Shown: positions 34,637 through 42,926, numbered from the stretch's first letter. The stretch is DNA of 64,000 bases from G963665185 sp049723905 (GCF_049723905.1 NZ_JBJKFD010000001.1:1922001-1986000); one strand, 5' to 3'. The notes: a model not told the origin generated them from the sequence alone. Made by a program: numbers and translations.

Positions 34637-35182
34637 AGCTCTCCTCCATTGAAAAAAGTTCTTTGCGTGGCACTTGGTAACATATGCTCCATTTTTGCGT
34701 TTTTCGCAATAGTTTTCACCAATTTCACCCTACAAAGTAAATACAATTCTCCATAAATGTCACAAATACAACTTTGCACTGTACGAGAGGCAATTTCGAA
34801 GTCAAAAAAATTGCTCTTCCTCCAGCACTCCACTCGATGGAATTATGAAATTTTGTACCAATAAAAAAAACGCGCCCTTTTCCTGTTTTCGAAAGCCCTG
34901 TCCAATAAAGGGAACAGCACGGCAACACATGGACGACACCGTGCTTATGCGGGATTTTCTAATGCAAGGGACGTAGGTGAAACAGAGATAGCCGGACGGA
35001 AAACAATTCAAGACAATGAGGGGGCAAACTGTTCGTTCTTGCAGAAAAAGAGGAATCACGCCGTATTCAGCCACTACGCAGCGGAATGCTTTTTTCCATA
35101 CAAGAAAATCCGGCTCCTCAAGAACCTGAATCATTTTCCCGCAGGGCTGGAGGACGAAAAAAAAGACAGGGCGGACACCAAA
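34637..35182. other. AT-rich spacer, no gene seen
   Basis: About 550 bases lie between the Lrp-type gene and the terminator of the alcohol dehydrogenase. Short frames here have no ribosome sites or recognisable domains. I see no repeat copy. Confidence 0.5.
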
Positions 35183-35222
35183 ACAAAACCGCCGCCCATG
35201 CAAAGCTGCATGAACGGCGGTT
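35183..35222 (-). terminator. intrinsic terminator after the alcohol dehydrogenase
   Basis: The stem AACCGCCG / CGGCGGTT encloses a second stem CATGCA-AAGC-TGCATG. On the minus strand it continues into TTTTGTTTTGG. Confidence 0.8.
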
Positions 35223-35242
35223 CTGCTGTGTGAGGAAAGAAT

Positions 35243-36298
35243 CTACATAATGACAACCGGCTTGATCAAATCGCGGGGCTTATCCTTCATAAGCATGAGG
35301 GCTTCCTCGATATGGTCAAAGCCATTGAACCGATGGGTAATCAGAGGCCGTAAATCGAGCCGCCCGGTTGTCACCAGCGTGGCCAGCTTTTCCATGCGCA
35401 GCCTGCCGCCGGGCATGAGACCTCCGGCAATTATCTTGTGCGCCATGCCGCATCCCCATTCCACACGGGGGATACAGAGGCTTTCGCCCGAGCCGTAGTA
35501 GTTGACGTTGCCAATACGTCCGCCGGGCTTGACCAGCCGCACCGCCTGTCCCAGGGCGTCCACATTGCCACCAGCGATGATGACCTTGTCCACGCCCTTG
35601 CCGTGGGTCTTGTCCAGAATCTGCTCGACAAGATCGCCTTCACGGTAGTTCACGATGTCGGTGGCACCATACTTGATGGCCGCATCCACACACACCTTGC
35701 GGGACCCAACCGCATAAATGTGGGATGCGCCACGCAGAGCCGCACCAGCAACCGCCATAAGGCCCACCGGCCCTATTCCGATGACCGCCACGGTATCCCC
35801 AAACTGGACGTCCGCCAATTCCACACCATGCAGACCTGTGGGAACCATGTCGCTGAGCATGCTTGCCTCAGCAGGCTCGATCCCTTCGGGGATCAGCGCC
35901 AGGTTGCCGTCAGCGTCATTGACGTGGAAAAATTCTGCAAAGACACCGTCCTTGAAGTTCGAGAACTTCCAGCCAGCCAGCATTCCACCGGAATGCATGG
36001 AGTATCCGGCCTGGGCTTCAACCGAATTCCAGTCCGGCGTGATGGCGGGAACAATGACCTTGTCGCCCGGCTTGAAATCCTTGACCAAAGCACCGACCTC
36101 GACAACTTCACCCACTGCTTCGTGACCAAGAATCATATCCGTACGTTCGCCGATAGCCCCTTCCCACACCGTATGCACGTCCGAAGTGCACGGCGCAATG
36201 GCAAGCGGACGCACAATGGCGTCCAGCGGCCCAGGCTTGGGAGCGTCCTTGTCTATCCAGCCGATCTTCCCGATGCCAAGCATGGCGAAACCCTTCAT
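35243..36298 (-). CDS. adh: NADP-dependent zinc alcohol dehydrogenase (T. brockii/C. beijerinckii type)
   Basis: This 351-residue medium-chain dehydrogenase is strikingly like the secondary-alcohol dehydrogenases of Thermoanaerobacter and Clostridium: MKGFAMLGIGKIGWIDK, GAIGERTDMILGHEAVGEVV and FKDGVFAEFFHVNDAD. The catalytic zinc ligands Cys37, His59 and Asp150 are at the same numbers as in those enzymes. GIGPVGLMAVAGAALRGA is the Rossmann loop, and GSR at 198-200 is the NADP-phosphate site. It interconverts alcohols and ketones or aldehydes with NADP(H). AAGGAGG precedes the ATG, and CRP-like operators lie directly upstream. Confidence 0.95.
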   Translation of the reverse strand: MKGFAMLGIGKIGWIDKDAPKPGPLDAIVRPLAIAPCTSDVHTVWEGAIGERTDMILGHEAVGEVVEVGALVKDFKPGDKVIVPAITPDWNSVEAQAGYSMHSGGMLAGWKFSNFKDGVFAEFFHVNDADGNLALIPEGIEPAEASMLSDMVPTGLHGVELADVQFGDTVAVIGIGPVGLMAVAGAALRGASHIYAVGSRKVCVDAAIKYGATDIVNYREGDLVEQILDKTHGKGVDKVIIAGGNVDALGQAVRLVKPGGRIGNVNYYGSGESLCIPRVEWGCGMAHKIIAGGLMPGGRLRMEKLATLVTTGRLDLRPLITHRFNGFDHIEEALMLMKDKPRDLIKPVVIM

Positions 36299-36309
36299 AA
36301 CAGCCTCCT

Positions 36310-36325
36310 TGTGAATTTAATCACT
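36310..36325 (-). promoter_or_regulatory. CRP/FNR-family operator, proximal
   Basis: TGTGA-ATTTAA-TCACT matches the TGTGA-N6-TCACA consensus of CRP-family regulators, including HcpR of Desulfovibrio. It sits directly upstream of the ribosome site of the dehydrogenase. That position suggests repression or an overlapping start region. Confidence 0.7.
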
Positions 36326-36351
36326 TAGAACAACTTTCATGCAATCAGACA

Positions 36352-36367
36352 TGTGAATTAAATCACA
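36352..36367 (-). promoter_or_regulatory. CRP/FNR-family operator, distal
   Basis: TGTGA-ATTAAA-TCACA is a perfect TGTGA-N6-TCACA palindrome centred 42 bp (four helical turns) upstream of the proximal site. Both sites would lie on one DNA face. Confidence 0.78.
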
Positions 36368-37044
36368 TACCGGCTTGTACGTTACGCCCTACATAAAATG
36401 AATCAAGACATTTTTTTCATACAAAATAATCAAACAATTACACAATTCTACATATACTCAAAATAGCGTCACCACAGCCTTCCCGGAAGATTTCTACGTT
36501 CATCCCCGTACCTGCAACCACGTCCCACCAAGCAAGCATCCATGGCTTCCCCTTCCATGAAATTTGCGCCCTTCGTACCCCAAACAATTGCCCCCCTTCA
36601 CCCACCGAAGCCCCATTGCCGCGGGCAATGTTCCCCCAACAAGCAAGCGCTCCTGCGGTCTGCCCCCAATTTCGGATACGGCCGCAGAAACAAAAAAAGT
36701 GCCTGGAGCGGTATTCCCCGCATTCCAAACACCTTCATTCAACAGCTTGAGCCGCAACCGACTCTGTTTTCAACCCGCTTATATTATAATCAGTCCGGGA
36801 GACGTGAGACCGCATTATTCGCCACTTCCTGGACTATAAAAATGCTCTGCCTTTCCCTGCCCAGAAAAAATGGGGGAAATTGACGGTGCTCCCTCTTTCC
36901 GGCTGGGTAAGTTTCGTGGACTGGGAAAACAAAAAGAGGTGTTTGAGAATGCGGAGAGTAGTGAACCTACTGCCCGGCCTCAAACACCTCTTTTGAACGA
37001 ACCTAAACGCGTTCGTCGCGAAAATCGTGTAGCCTGAAAAAATC
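36368..37044. other. spacer with one long stem-loop
   Basis: No gene is supported in about 680 bases between the dehydrogenase operators and the first of two palindromic repeats. The only structure I see is the 16-bp stem at 36932-36994. Confidence 0.5.
36932..36994. terminator. long two-tier stem-loop, terminator or small RNA end
   Basis: A perfect 16-bp stem AAAAGAGGTGTTTGAG / CTCAAACACCTCTTTT encloses a 31-base loop with its own small stem (AGTAG-TGAAC-CTACT). It is A/T-flanked on both strands and may terminate transcription in both directions. No adjacent gene explains it. Confidence 0.6.
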
Positions 37045-37162
37045 AGGCTGTTAAAAAACCAAACTGACCAGGCGCGAGAAGTTTGGCGAACCCTCGTGTA
37101 TTCTTCAATACACGAGGGTTCGCCAACCCCGCAGCAACGCCGTCAGGGCGTTTTTTTTAACA
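37045..37162 (+). repeat. nested-palindrome repeat, copy 6
   Basis: The outer arm is GTTAAAAAACC.. / ..GTTTTTTTTAAC. The second stem is TTGGCGAACC/GGTTCGCCAA and the central hairpin CGTGTATTCTTCAATACACG. It is followed after 13 bases by copy 7. Confidence 0.88.
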
Positions 37163-37175
37163 ACAAATTTTAACC

Positions 37176-37300
37176 TAGGCTGTTAAAAAAACGAACTGAC
37201 CAGGCGCGAGGAGTTTGGCGGTTCCGACGTGTATTCTTCAATACACAAGGGTTCGCCAACCCCGCAGCAACGCCGTCAGGGCGTCTTTTTTAACAGCCTA
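37176..37300 (+). repeat. nested-palindrome repeat, copy 7, ending on the nrdD stop codon
   Basis: The outer arms TAGGCTGTTAAAAAA and TTTTTTAACAGCCTA are perfectly complementary. The central hairpin is GTGTATTCTTCAATACAC. The last three bases, CTA, are the complement of the nrdD TAG stop codon. The repeat therefore begins exactly at the end of that gene. Confidence 0.92.
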
Positions 37301-39358
37301 GCAGACGGGACAACCAATGTCGGAATACACCAGACGCTCCTCATACTCCGCCAACTTGCCCTTGTTGAAGCGCGATACGGGGCGGTAGTAGCCGACAATA
37401 CGGGTGTACACCTCGGTTTCCTCATTACAGGTGGGGCACTCGAAGTGCTCGCCGTAGATGTATCCATGGTTCTTGCAAACCGAAAAGGTCGGCGTGATGG
37501 ACAGGTAGGGAATTTTGGTCTTGCTGAAGGCCTTGATGATGAAGCTTTTGAGGGCTTCCTGATCGGCCACGGCTTCGCCAAGATAGGTATGGAACACGGT
37601 GCCGCCCGTGTACAGAGGCTGCAATTCGTTCTGGTGCTCCAGGGCCTGGAAGATATCCCTGGTGTAGTCCACGGGCAGGGTGGTGGAGTTTGTGTAGTAC
37701 GGCGTACCGTTGCCCGAGGTAATGATGTTCTCGTACAGTCCGCGGTCTATCTTTGCCAGCCGGTAGCTGGTCCCTTCGGCGGGCGTGGCTTCCAGGTTGT
37801 ACAGGTTGCCGGTTTCCTCCTGAAAATCGGAGGTCAGATCGCGCAGATGGTTCAGGGCGCGCTGCATAAGGCGCGTTCCGGCTTCCGAATCTATGCCCTT
37901 GCCCAACAGGTTGAGGCATGCCTCGTGGCCGCCGACCAGCCCGATGGTGGAAAAGTGGGCATTATACCCGTTCTTGAGGTAGCGGTAGGTCCAGGGAAAC
38001 ATGCCGCGCTGCAGATTGTCGTTGATCATCTTGCGCTTGAACTCCAGGCAGTCCTTGGCAAGGGTGGCGTACTCGCCGATAAGGTCGAGAAAATCTTCCT
38101 CGCCCTGGGCAAGATAGGCCAGCTTGGGCAGGTTGAGCGTAACCACGCCGATGGAGCCGGTCAGGTCGCCCGCGCCGAACAGTCCACCGGTTTTCTTGCG
38201 CAGTTCACGCAGGTCCATCTGCAGACGGCAGCACATGGAGCGGACGTCTTCGGGGGCCAGGTCCGAGCTGATGAAGTTCTGAAAATAGGGAGCGCCGTAT
38301 TTGGCGGTCATTTTCAGCAGCAAGTCCCCCACTTCGCTGTCCCAGGGAAAATCTTCCGTGATGTTGTAGGTGGGGATGGGAAAGGAAAAGATACGGCTGT
38401 GGTGGTCGCCGCGCAGCATCACTTCCAGGAAGGCGCGGTTGATCATTTCCATTTCGGGAATGAAATCGCCGTAGGTGGCATCCTGCAACTTACCGCCGAT
38501 GATCACGGCTTCGGACGCCAGATGCTTGGGCGGATTGAGATCGAACGTCAGGTTGGTGAACGGGCTCTGCCCACCCCAGCGCGAGGTCGTATTCAGGTTG
38601 AACACGAACTTCTGCATGGCCTGAAAGACTTCGTCGTAGCTCAGATTGTCGTGGCGGACAAAGGGAGCCAGGTACGTGTCCATGTTGTTGAAGGCCTGGG
38701 CACCAGCCCATTCGTTCTGCAGGGTGCCGAGAAAGTTGACCATCTGCCCCAAAGCGGAGTCGAAATGGCGGGCCGGGCCGGCGCAGGAACGGTCTTCCAG
38801 TCCGAAACCTTCCAGCAGCAGGTCGCGCAGGCTCCAGCCCGCGCAATACCCGGCCAGCCCAAAGGACAGATCGTGGATGTGGAAGTAGCCGTGCTCGTGG
38901 GCCTGGCGGACTTCCTCAGGATATTTTTCCAGCGCATAGCGGGCCTGAACCGTTCCGGACAGGTGCAGCATGAGCCCCTGAAAGGAATGGGTCATGTTGG
39001 CGTTTTCACTCACACGCCAGTCGGCCTTGTTCAGGTAGTTGTCTATGGTGTCCTTGATGTCGAGATAGGCCTCGGTATGCTCACGGAGCTGGCGGCGCTT
39101 TTCCCTATAGATAACATAGCGACGGGCCACATGGTACAGACGGGACTCCATGAGCACCATCTCGACCATGTCCTGAACCTGTTCCTGGTCGGCAATATCT
39201 ACATCACCAAGCTTGGCTTCTACTTTCCCCGCCAGACGTTTGGCCAGCAGCGGGTCCTTCACCCCGCTCGCTTTCAGGGCTTTCAGAATGGCCAGGGCAA
39301 TCCTCTCCGTGGACCAGGTCTCCAGACAACCGTCGCGTTTGCTTATCTTGCTGGGCAT
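37298..39358 (-). CDS. nrdD: anaerobic (class III) ribonucleoside-triphosphate reductase
   Basis: This 686-residue glycyl-radical enzyme begins with an ATP-cone (residues 1-90, KRDGCLETWSTERIALAILK). The ten-stranded barrel includes the radical-chain segment MCCRLQMDL. The C-terminus has a zinc-binding CPTCN and CPVC pair and the glycyl-radical segment TRIVGYYRPVSRFN. It reduces NTPs to dNTPs under anaerobic conditions and needs NrdG for activation. GGAG precedes the ATG. Its first 52 codons overlap the nrdG frame. Confidence 0.96.
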   Translation of the reverse strand: MPSKISKRDGCLETWSTERIALAILKALKASGVKDPLLAKRLAGKVEAKLGDVDIADQEQVQDMVEMVLMESRLYHVARRYVIYREKRRQLREHTEAYLDIKDTIDNYLNKADWRVSENANMTHSFQGLMLHLSGTVQARYALEKYPEEVRQAHEHGYFHIHDLSFGLAGYCAGWSLRDLLLEGFGLEDRSCAGPARHFDSALGQMVNFLGTLQNEWAGAQAFNNMDTYLAPFVRHDNLSYDEVFQAMQKFVFNLNTTSRWGGQSPFTNLTFDLNPPKHLASEAVIIGGKLQDATYGDFIPEMEMINRAFLEVMLRGDHHSRIFSFPIPTYNITEDFPWDSEVGDLLLKMTAKYGAPYFQNFISSDLAPEDVRSMCCRLQMDLRELRKKTGGLFGAGDLTGSIGVVTLNLPKLAYLAQGEEDFLDLIGEYATLAKDCLEFKRKMINDNLQRGMFPWTYRYLKNGYNAHFSTIGLVGGHEACLNLLGKGIDSEAGTRLMQRALNHLRDLTSDFQEETGNLYNLEATPAEGTSYRLAKIDRGLYENIITSGNGTPYYTNSTTLPVDYTRDIFQALEHQNELQPLYTGGTVFHTYLGEAVADQEALKSFIIKAFSKTKIPYLSITPTFSVCKNHGYIYGEHFECPTCNEETEVYTRIVGYYRPVSRFNKGKLAEYEERLVYSDIGCPVC

Positions 39359-39986
39359 TGCTTCTCCGTGGGGGGACGTAGTCTTGCAACGTCAGTTTAA
39401 AACCGTTGGGCAGATAGGTCTTGGCAGTCTCGATATCCTGGGCATCGAGCAGAGGTACTTTGGTAAGGCGAAAACGAAAGACGTCCGGCTGCTTTGCGGC
39501 CAGAGCGAAAATCCACTCAAGGGATTCCTGCGCCTGACGTTCGGTGCATGTATCGCCGGTAAGGGCCGGATACTTGTGCCATGGACCTTTCACGTCCACA
39601 AAAAACGCGTCGGCAAGCTTTTGTTCCAAAAGCATGCTCACGGTGCCCGGCTGCAACCCGTTGGTATCAACCTTGACGGGCAGCCCAAAGCTCCTCATGT
39701 CCTGAAGGAATGCGGGGAAATCGGGAACAATGGTGGGTTCCCCGCCGGAAATGACAATGCCGTCGAGCCAGTCCTTGCGGCGCTCGATGTAATTGACCAC
39801 GTCGGGTGTAAACAAGGCAGGTTGTTTTTCCGGGTGCCAGGCAATGTTCGCATTGTGGCAAGTGGGGCAACGCAGGTTGCATCCGCCGAAAAACAGAACA
39901 CAGGTGGTGTGACCAGGCCAATCGCAAAGGCTCAGAGGTTGGAGTCCCCGAAGCAGCTGCCAGGCCGGAGAAAGTTTGTCGTGCAT
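39204..39986 (-). CDS. nrdG: anaerobic RNR-activating radical SAM protein
   Basis: This 260-residue radical SAM activase has the 4Fe-4S motif CNLRCPTCHN, GIVISGGEPT as SAM-binding Gly-Glu, and KVDTNG. It generates the glycyl radical in NrdD. I place the start at ATG 39986; no good ribosome site is visible, and the frame further upstream runs through the riboswitch. The last ~50 residues (after DYVPPRR) are an out-of-frame reading of nrdD, an unusual 155-base overlap, so the conserved fold ends near 39360. Confidence 0.9.
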   Translation of the reverse strand: MHDKLSPAWQLLRGLQPLSLCDWPGHTTCVLFFGGCNLRCPTCHNANIAWHPEKQPALFTPDVVNYIERRKDWLDGIVISGGEPTIVPDFPAFLQDMRSFGLPVKVDTNGLQPGTVSMLLEQKLADAFFVDVKGPWHKYPALTGDTCTERQAQESLEWIFALAAKQPDVFRFRLTKVPLLDAQDIETAKTYLPNGFKLTLQDYVPPRRSNAQQDKQTRRLSGDLVHGEDCPGHSESPESERGEGPAAGQTSGGESRSQAW

Positions 39987-40044
39987 GCGGCTGTATTTTG
40001 TGTGGCTGAACGTTGTCGTCTTCCTTGTGGAAGACTTTTGGAGG

Positions 40045-40192
40045 AAGTCTTCAGGCAGGGTCTGCTGGCTTATCCCGAATCGGCAAGAACATTCTGAAAA
40101 CATTCACTGATTCGCGAAATACAGCGGCGGAACCGCTCCGGAATCGCACCGGAAAACCGAAAAAAAATCAAGCGATTAAGCGTAACCTGAAG
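40045..40192 (-). promoter_or_regulatory. cobalamin (B12) riboswitch in the nrdGD leader
   Basis: Read on the minus strand, the leader contains CCGGTGCGATTCCGGAGCGG followed by TTCCGCCGCTGTA, the GGTGnnAAUCC...CCGCnnCUGU core of the cobalamin aptamer. The 3' B12 box AAGCCAGCAGACCCTGCCT follows. A stem GAAGACTT/AAGTCTTC comes next, before the nrdG start, and may be the expression platform. B12 would be expected to switch off this B12-independent reductase. Confidence 0.88.
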
Positions 40193-40426
40193 AAATAATT
40201 CGCAATTTTCCATCCTGCCCCAAAGGCCGGAAGACAATCGCGCACATTGAGAGTGAACCTACTTCATCAGCCATTTCTTGTACAGTGCAGCTCTGTTCAA
40301 AAGCGTTACTTTATTTTGGCTCATCGCCGATTACAAGCAATTAGGTTCAATTAATCATGTCTGAAAAACTTTTTCCACAGGACAGTGGAGGGGGACCCCC
40401 TATTCGGCAGGGCATCAAAAAAAATT

Positions 40427-40535
40427 GAAAAAAAGCCCCGGCCATTTCACATGGCGGGACTTTATCTTATCGGCAAAGCATCTGGAGCGTACTGACAGCG
40501 CATGTTTCACGGAATAGGATTAGGAACAGCACTCC
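40427..40535 (-). ncRNA. predicted ~105-nt small RNA with own promoter and terminator
   Basis: On the minus strand a promoter (TTTAGA, 17 bp, TATAAT) at 40568-40540 would start transcription near 40533. A 12-bp stem with one bulge (AAGTCCCG-C-CCAT / ATGGCCGGGGCTT) followed by seven T residues ends it near 40427. No open frame fits. It could alternatively be a second terminator of the upstream gene. Confidence 0.45.
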
Positions 40536-40539
40536 CCGG

Positions 40540-40568
40540 ATTATACACAGGCCGGTCATAGATCTAAA
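40540..40568 (-). promoter_or_regulatory. sigma70-type promoter for the candidate small RNA
   Basis: TTTAGA (40568-40563) and a perfect TATAAT (40545-40540) are spaced by exactly 17 bp on the minus strand. They lie just after the terminator of the upstream gene. Confidence 0.55.
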
Positions 40569-40570
40569 TA

Positions 40571-40610
40571 AAAAGTCCGTGGAATACATTTATGTACCTC
40601 ACGGACTTTT
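40571..40610. terminator. terminator after the exported OB-like gene
   Basis: The stem AAAAGTCCGTG / CACGGACTTTT encloses an inner TACAT-TT-ATGTA stem. On the minus strand it continues into TTTTTATTT, 108 bases after the gene. Confidence 0.8.
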
Positions 40611-40718
40611 CCTGCCAAAAACCACCCTGCTCTTGTCCGGCCCGCTGCACGCGGCCATATGGGAAGGCAGTTTACTGTTTCTTTCCGGCGAATTTTCCGG
40701 CTTCCCCGGTCGGCCAGT

Positions 40719-41204
40719 TCAGGAGTCGGCCAGTTCCTTGGCAATTTCTTCAGGAGTCATGTTCCAGAAAGGAAAGCCGTCCTTGGTGCGCCGCACCTTG
40801 ACGAATTCGTTCTCGGTCTTCTTGATCTTGGTGGCCATGAGCACATCGTGCCCGTCGATTTCCACCCAAGCACCGTATATCTTTATTTTCTGTCCGGGCC
40901 GCAGATTGAGCGCTTCCAATTGCTCGTGGATGTACCCCTTGGGAGCCACATGCACCACAATATCTTCGCCGTCCGCACGGTCCTTTACCACAATGGCCGA
41001 TCCCACTGCCATTCCTGGCAAGGGAGTCACATCTATAAGCTCTACAAAGCTGCCCTTGATCTTATCGTACTCGGCAACGTCGTACATTTTACTGTATTCG
41101 CCGTCCGCCTCCCAGCCGACAAACGTGTCCGCTGCCAGGGCAAAGGACCCCCACATGAATATCCCCAAAAAGACAACGGCCAGAGCCGACGCTGTATGCC
41201 GCAT
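40719..41204 (-). CDS. exported protein, possible OB-fold, function unknown
   Basis: This 161-residue protein has a signal peptide (MRHTASALAVVFLGIFMWGSFALAA). The mature part is beta-rich: FVELIDVTPLPGMAVGSAIVVKD, VHVAPKGYIHEQLEALNLRPGQKI and GAWVEIDGHDVLMATKI. That order (strand, helix, 'G-x-x-I-x-G-x-W-x-x-I-x-G') recalls periplasmic OB-fold proteins, but I cannot name a family. AAGGAG precedes the ATG at 41204; an upstream start at 41297 has no site. Confidence 0.75.
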   Translation of the reverse strand: MRHTASALAVVFLGIFMWGSFALAADTFVGWEADGEYSKMYDVAEYDKIKGSFVELIDVTPLPGMAVGSAIVVKDRADGEDIVVHVAPKGYIHEQLEALNLRPGQKIKIYGAWVEIDGHDVLMATKIKKTENEFVKVRRTKDGFPFWNMTPEEIAKELADS

Positions 41205-41423
41205 AGGTGAAACTCCTTTCTTCGCGTTTATCTGAGAATAGGCGGGGGGAGTTTTTTTTTCAAGCAGAGATGCGAACACACATCGACCGCATCCCATGAC
41301 ACGCCCATATAAATAATAAAATATAATTGGGTACCAAGGATTTGCTCTGCCCTATCCCCCCCAATGGCCCTTTGGACAGCACAACGTTTATATGGGGGAT
41401 AAGTTGCCCCCTGCCCTTCGCAT

Positions 41424-41458
41424 ACAAAAAAAGCCCGATGCCGAAGCACCGGGCTTTT
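41424..41458 (-). terminator. terminator after the 59-residue gene
   Basis: The stem AAAAGCCCG / CGGGCTTTT has an inner TGC-CGAA-GCA. On the minus strand it is followed by a T-run, 28 bases after the stop codon. Confidence 0.82.
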
Positions 41459-41486
41459 CCTCCACAAAGGGAAGATGTTTGATGAG

Positions 41487-41666
41487 TTAGAACATGTCGG
41501 AACTGATCTGTTCGGCAGCCTGGTCTATTTCCGCTTCGTCGCATGAAGGGCAAAACTTCTCGAGAAGCTTACGGACCAGATCTTCCGTTTCTTGGGAACT
41601 CTCAGCTTCAGCGGTTTTCTGAGAACCGGAAGCCTTGGCATTGGCCACGATTTCCTTCACAGTCAT
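41487..41666 (-). CDS. small hypothetical protein with CxxC
   Basis: This 59-residue protein starts MTVKEIVANAKASGSQKT with a GGAGAC site. The second half is helical and acidic and contains CPSCDEAEIDQAAEQ. One CxxC pair could bind metal as a dimer. It has its own terminator, which supports real expression. I know no family. Confidence 0.62.
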   Translation of the reverse strand: MTVKEIVANAKASGSQKTAEAESSQETEDLVRKLLEKFCPSCDEAEIDQAAEQISSDMF

Positions 41667-42087
41667 GCTCAGTCTCCATTGCTCAATAGGTTGCAGTACG
41701 GGGCTTCTGGAAAAACTAGGCTGGAAGAACATGTAAAAAAGGGCCATTACGATTGTATGACAATTCCATTGCTTTGGCACAATGTCAAGCCACACTATGG
41801 AAATCAATTTCTTCTCTCCCACATTTTTTATCTGAATGTAAACTCCCCAGTGAGCACAAAATTGTCTGCATACATTTCAAGAGTCTGTTGACCAACCTCC
41901 CCTGATTGCTGCAAAGTATCCGTTGAGGGGGCTTACGATCATTCTTCTGACAGTCTCGCAAAGACTGTGCGGAACTACCGCCGGCCGTGCCCGCATGGAG
42001 CGCACACGGTTTGCAGAAGACGGCACAACCATGTTTTGCATGGTGACGGACGCGCCATAGTGCGCCGACACCGCCAACAGGATGCCT
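41667..42087. other. spacer, nothing recognised
   Basis: About 420 bases separate the divergent small gene and the AsmA-like gene. Short frames here lack ribosome sites. No repeat or strong hairpin is visible. Confidence 0.5.
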
Positions 42088-42828
42088 ATGATACGCAAAG
42101 CCATTATTACAATTACGCTTTTGTGCTGCCTGCTCTTCTGGGGCGTCAGCATTGGAATAAACCGTCTGGTCGAGAGTGCCGTAACCGACTACCTCAAAGA
42201 CACCTGTCTTGTTAACGGCACCCTTTCAGAGGCCAAGGTCTCGCTTCTTTCAGGCGAGGCCGTGCTCTACGATCTGCGAATCGACAACCCGAAAGGCTTT
42301 CCCAGCGGAAGCGCCTTGGCAGTGCGGTCCATACGTCTGGCCTTCAAGCCGGATATCCTGTTCAACTCTCCGTTCACCTTGCGCGAAGTCGTCCTGGATG
42401 AGCCGGTCGTCCTTTTGTCCGGCCCTGTGGATGAAGACAACATTCTGGAAATAGGTCGCAACCTCACCGCAGCCATCCGCGTGTACGCAATGGACCTGCA
42501 CCACAAGCGCAGCGATCCACTCATCCGCATCGAAAACATGTACACAGTGGACGGCATGCTCAAAAGCAAGGATACAGGGCCCGAACCGGTGCGCCTGCCC
42601 ACGTTGCTCCTCAGCCAGGTGGGCGGCAGCAAGGGGCTTCCACTCAGCAAGGTTGTCATGCGTCTGCTTACCTCGCTGGACAACGCGGCCAACACGGCCA
42701 AACTGGCCGCCTTGCCGGAAGAAGGTGGCATGGGCGGCGGAGAAGAACCAGTCGGTGCCGGGGAGACTCCCCAGCCGGCGCAGGCTCCCCAAGCTTCCAA
42801 AACTTCCAAAGGCCCGGCCGGCAAATAA
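42088..42828 (+). CDS. AsmA-like / DUF748-type membrane-anchored protein
   Basis: This 246-residue protein has one N-terminal transmembrane helix (ITITLLCCLLFWGVSIGINRL) and a beta-rich AsmA-like region. Motifs are VNGTLSEAKVSLLSGEAVLYDLRIDNPKGF and the paired FTLREVVLDEPVVLLSG. The last 35 residues are Gly/Pro/Ala/Gln-rich and disordered. It is likely periplasmic, perhaps in lipid handling. Two ATGs (42082 and 42088) are possible; 42088 fits the AGGA spacing better. Confidence 0.75.
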   Translation: MIRKAIITITLLCCLLFWGVSIGINRLVESAVTDYLKDTCLVNGTLSEAKVSLLSGEAVLYDLRIDNPKGFPSGSALAVRSIRLAFKPDILFNSPFTLREVVLDEPVVLLSGPVDEDNILEIGRNLTAAIRVYAMDLHHKRSDPLIRIENMYTVDGMLKSKDTGPEPVRLPTLLLSQVGGSKGLPLSKVVMRLLTSLDNAANTAKLAALPEEGGMGGGEEPVGAGETPQPAQAPQASKTSKGPAGK

Positions 42829-42884
42829 TTTTTCCGGACCCATCGGAGCCCAGGCAAAACAGGTCAGCACTTTCAGATTGCTCA

Positions 42885-42926
42885 AAAAATAAGGCCCGGC
42901 GCAGGAACTCTGCGTCGGGCCTTATT
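42885..42926. terminator. bidirectional terminator between AsmA-like gene and nfnB
   Basis: The stem AATAAGGCCCGGCGCAG / CTGCGTCGGGCCTTATT has one mismatch and a GAACT loop. It is flanked by A-runs and T-runs between convergent genes. Confidence 0.88.

Noticed and set aside
36309..36367. The operators upstream of the alcohol dehydrogenase as Rex sites
   Set aside because: Rex needs TTGTGAA-N4-TTCACAA; here the right half is ATCACA. The symmetry fits TGTGA-N6-TCACA instead.
36542..36883. A 113-codon plus-strand frame between adh and nrdD
   Set aside because: No ribosome site or domain; the competing frame at 36564 is equally open.
37229..39400. A 723-codon open frame on the plus strand opposite nrdD
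   Set aside because: It is antisense to nrdD, with no motif, and covers the palindromic repeats at its start.
39987..40103. An N-terminal extension of NrdG by 39 codons
   Set aside because: It would translate the 3' part of the cobalamin riboswitch and its expression stem, and the extra residues resemble no NrdG.
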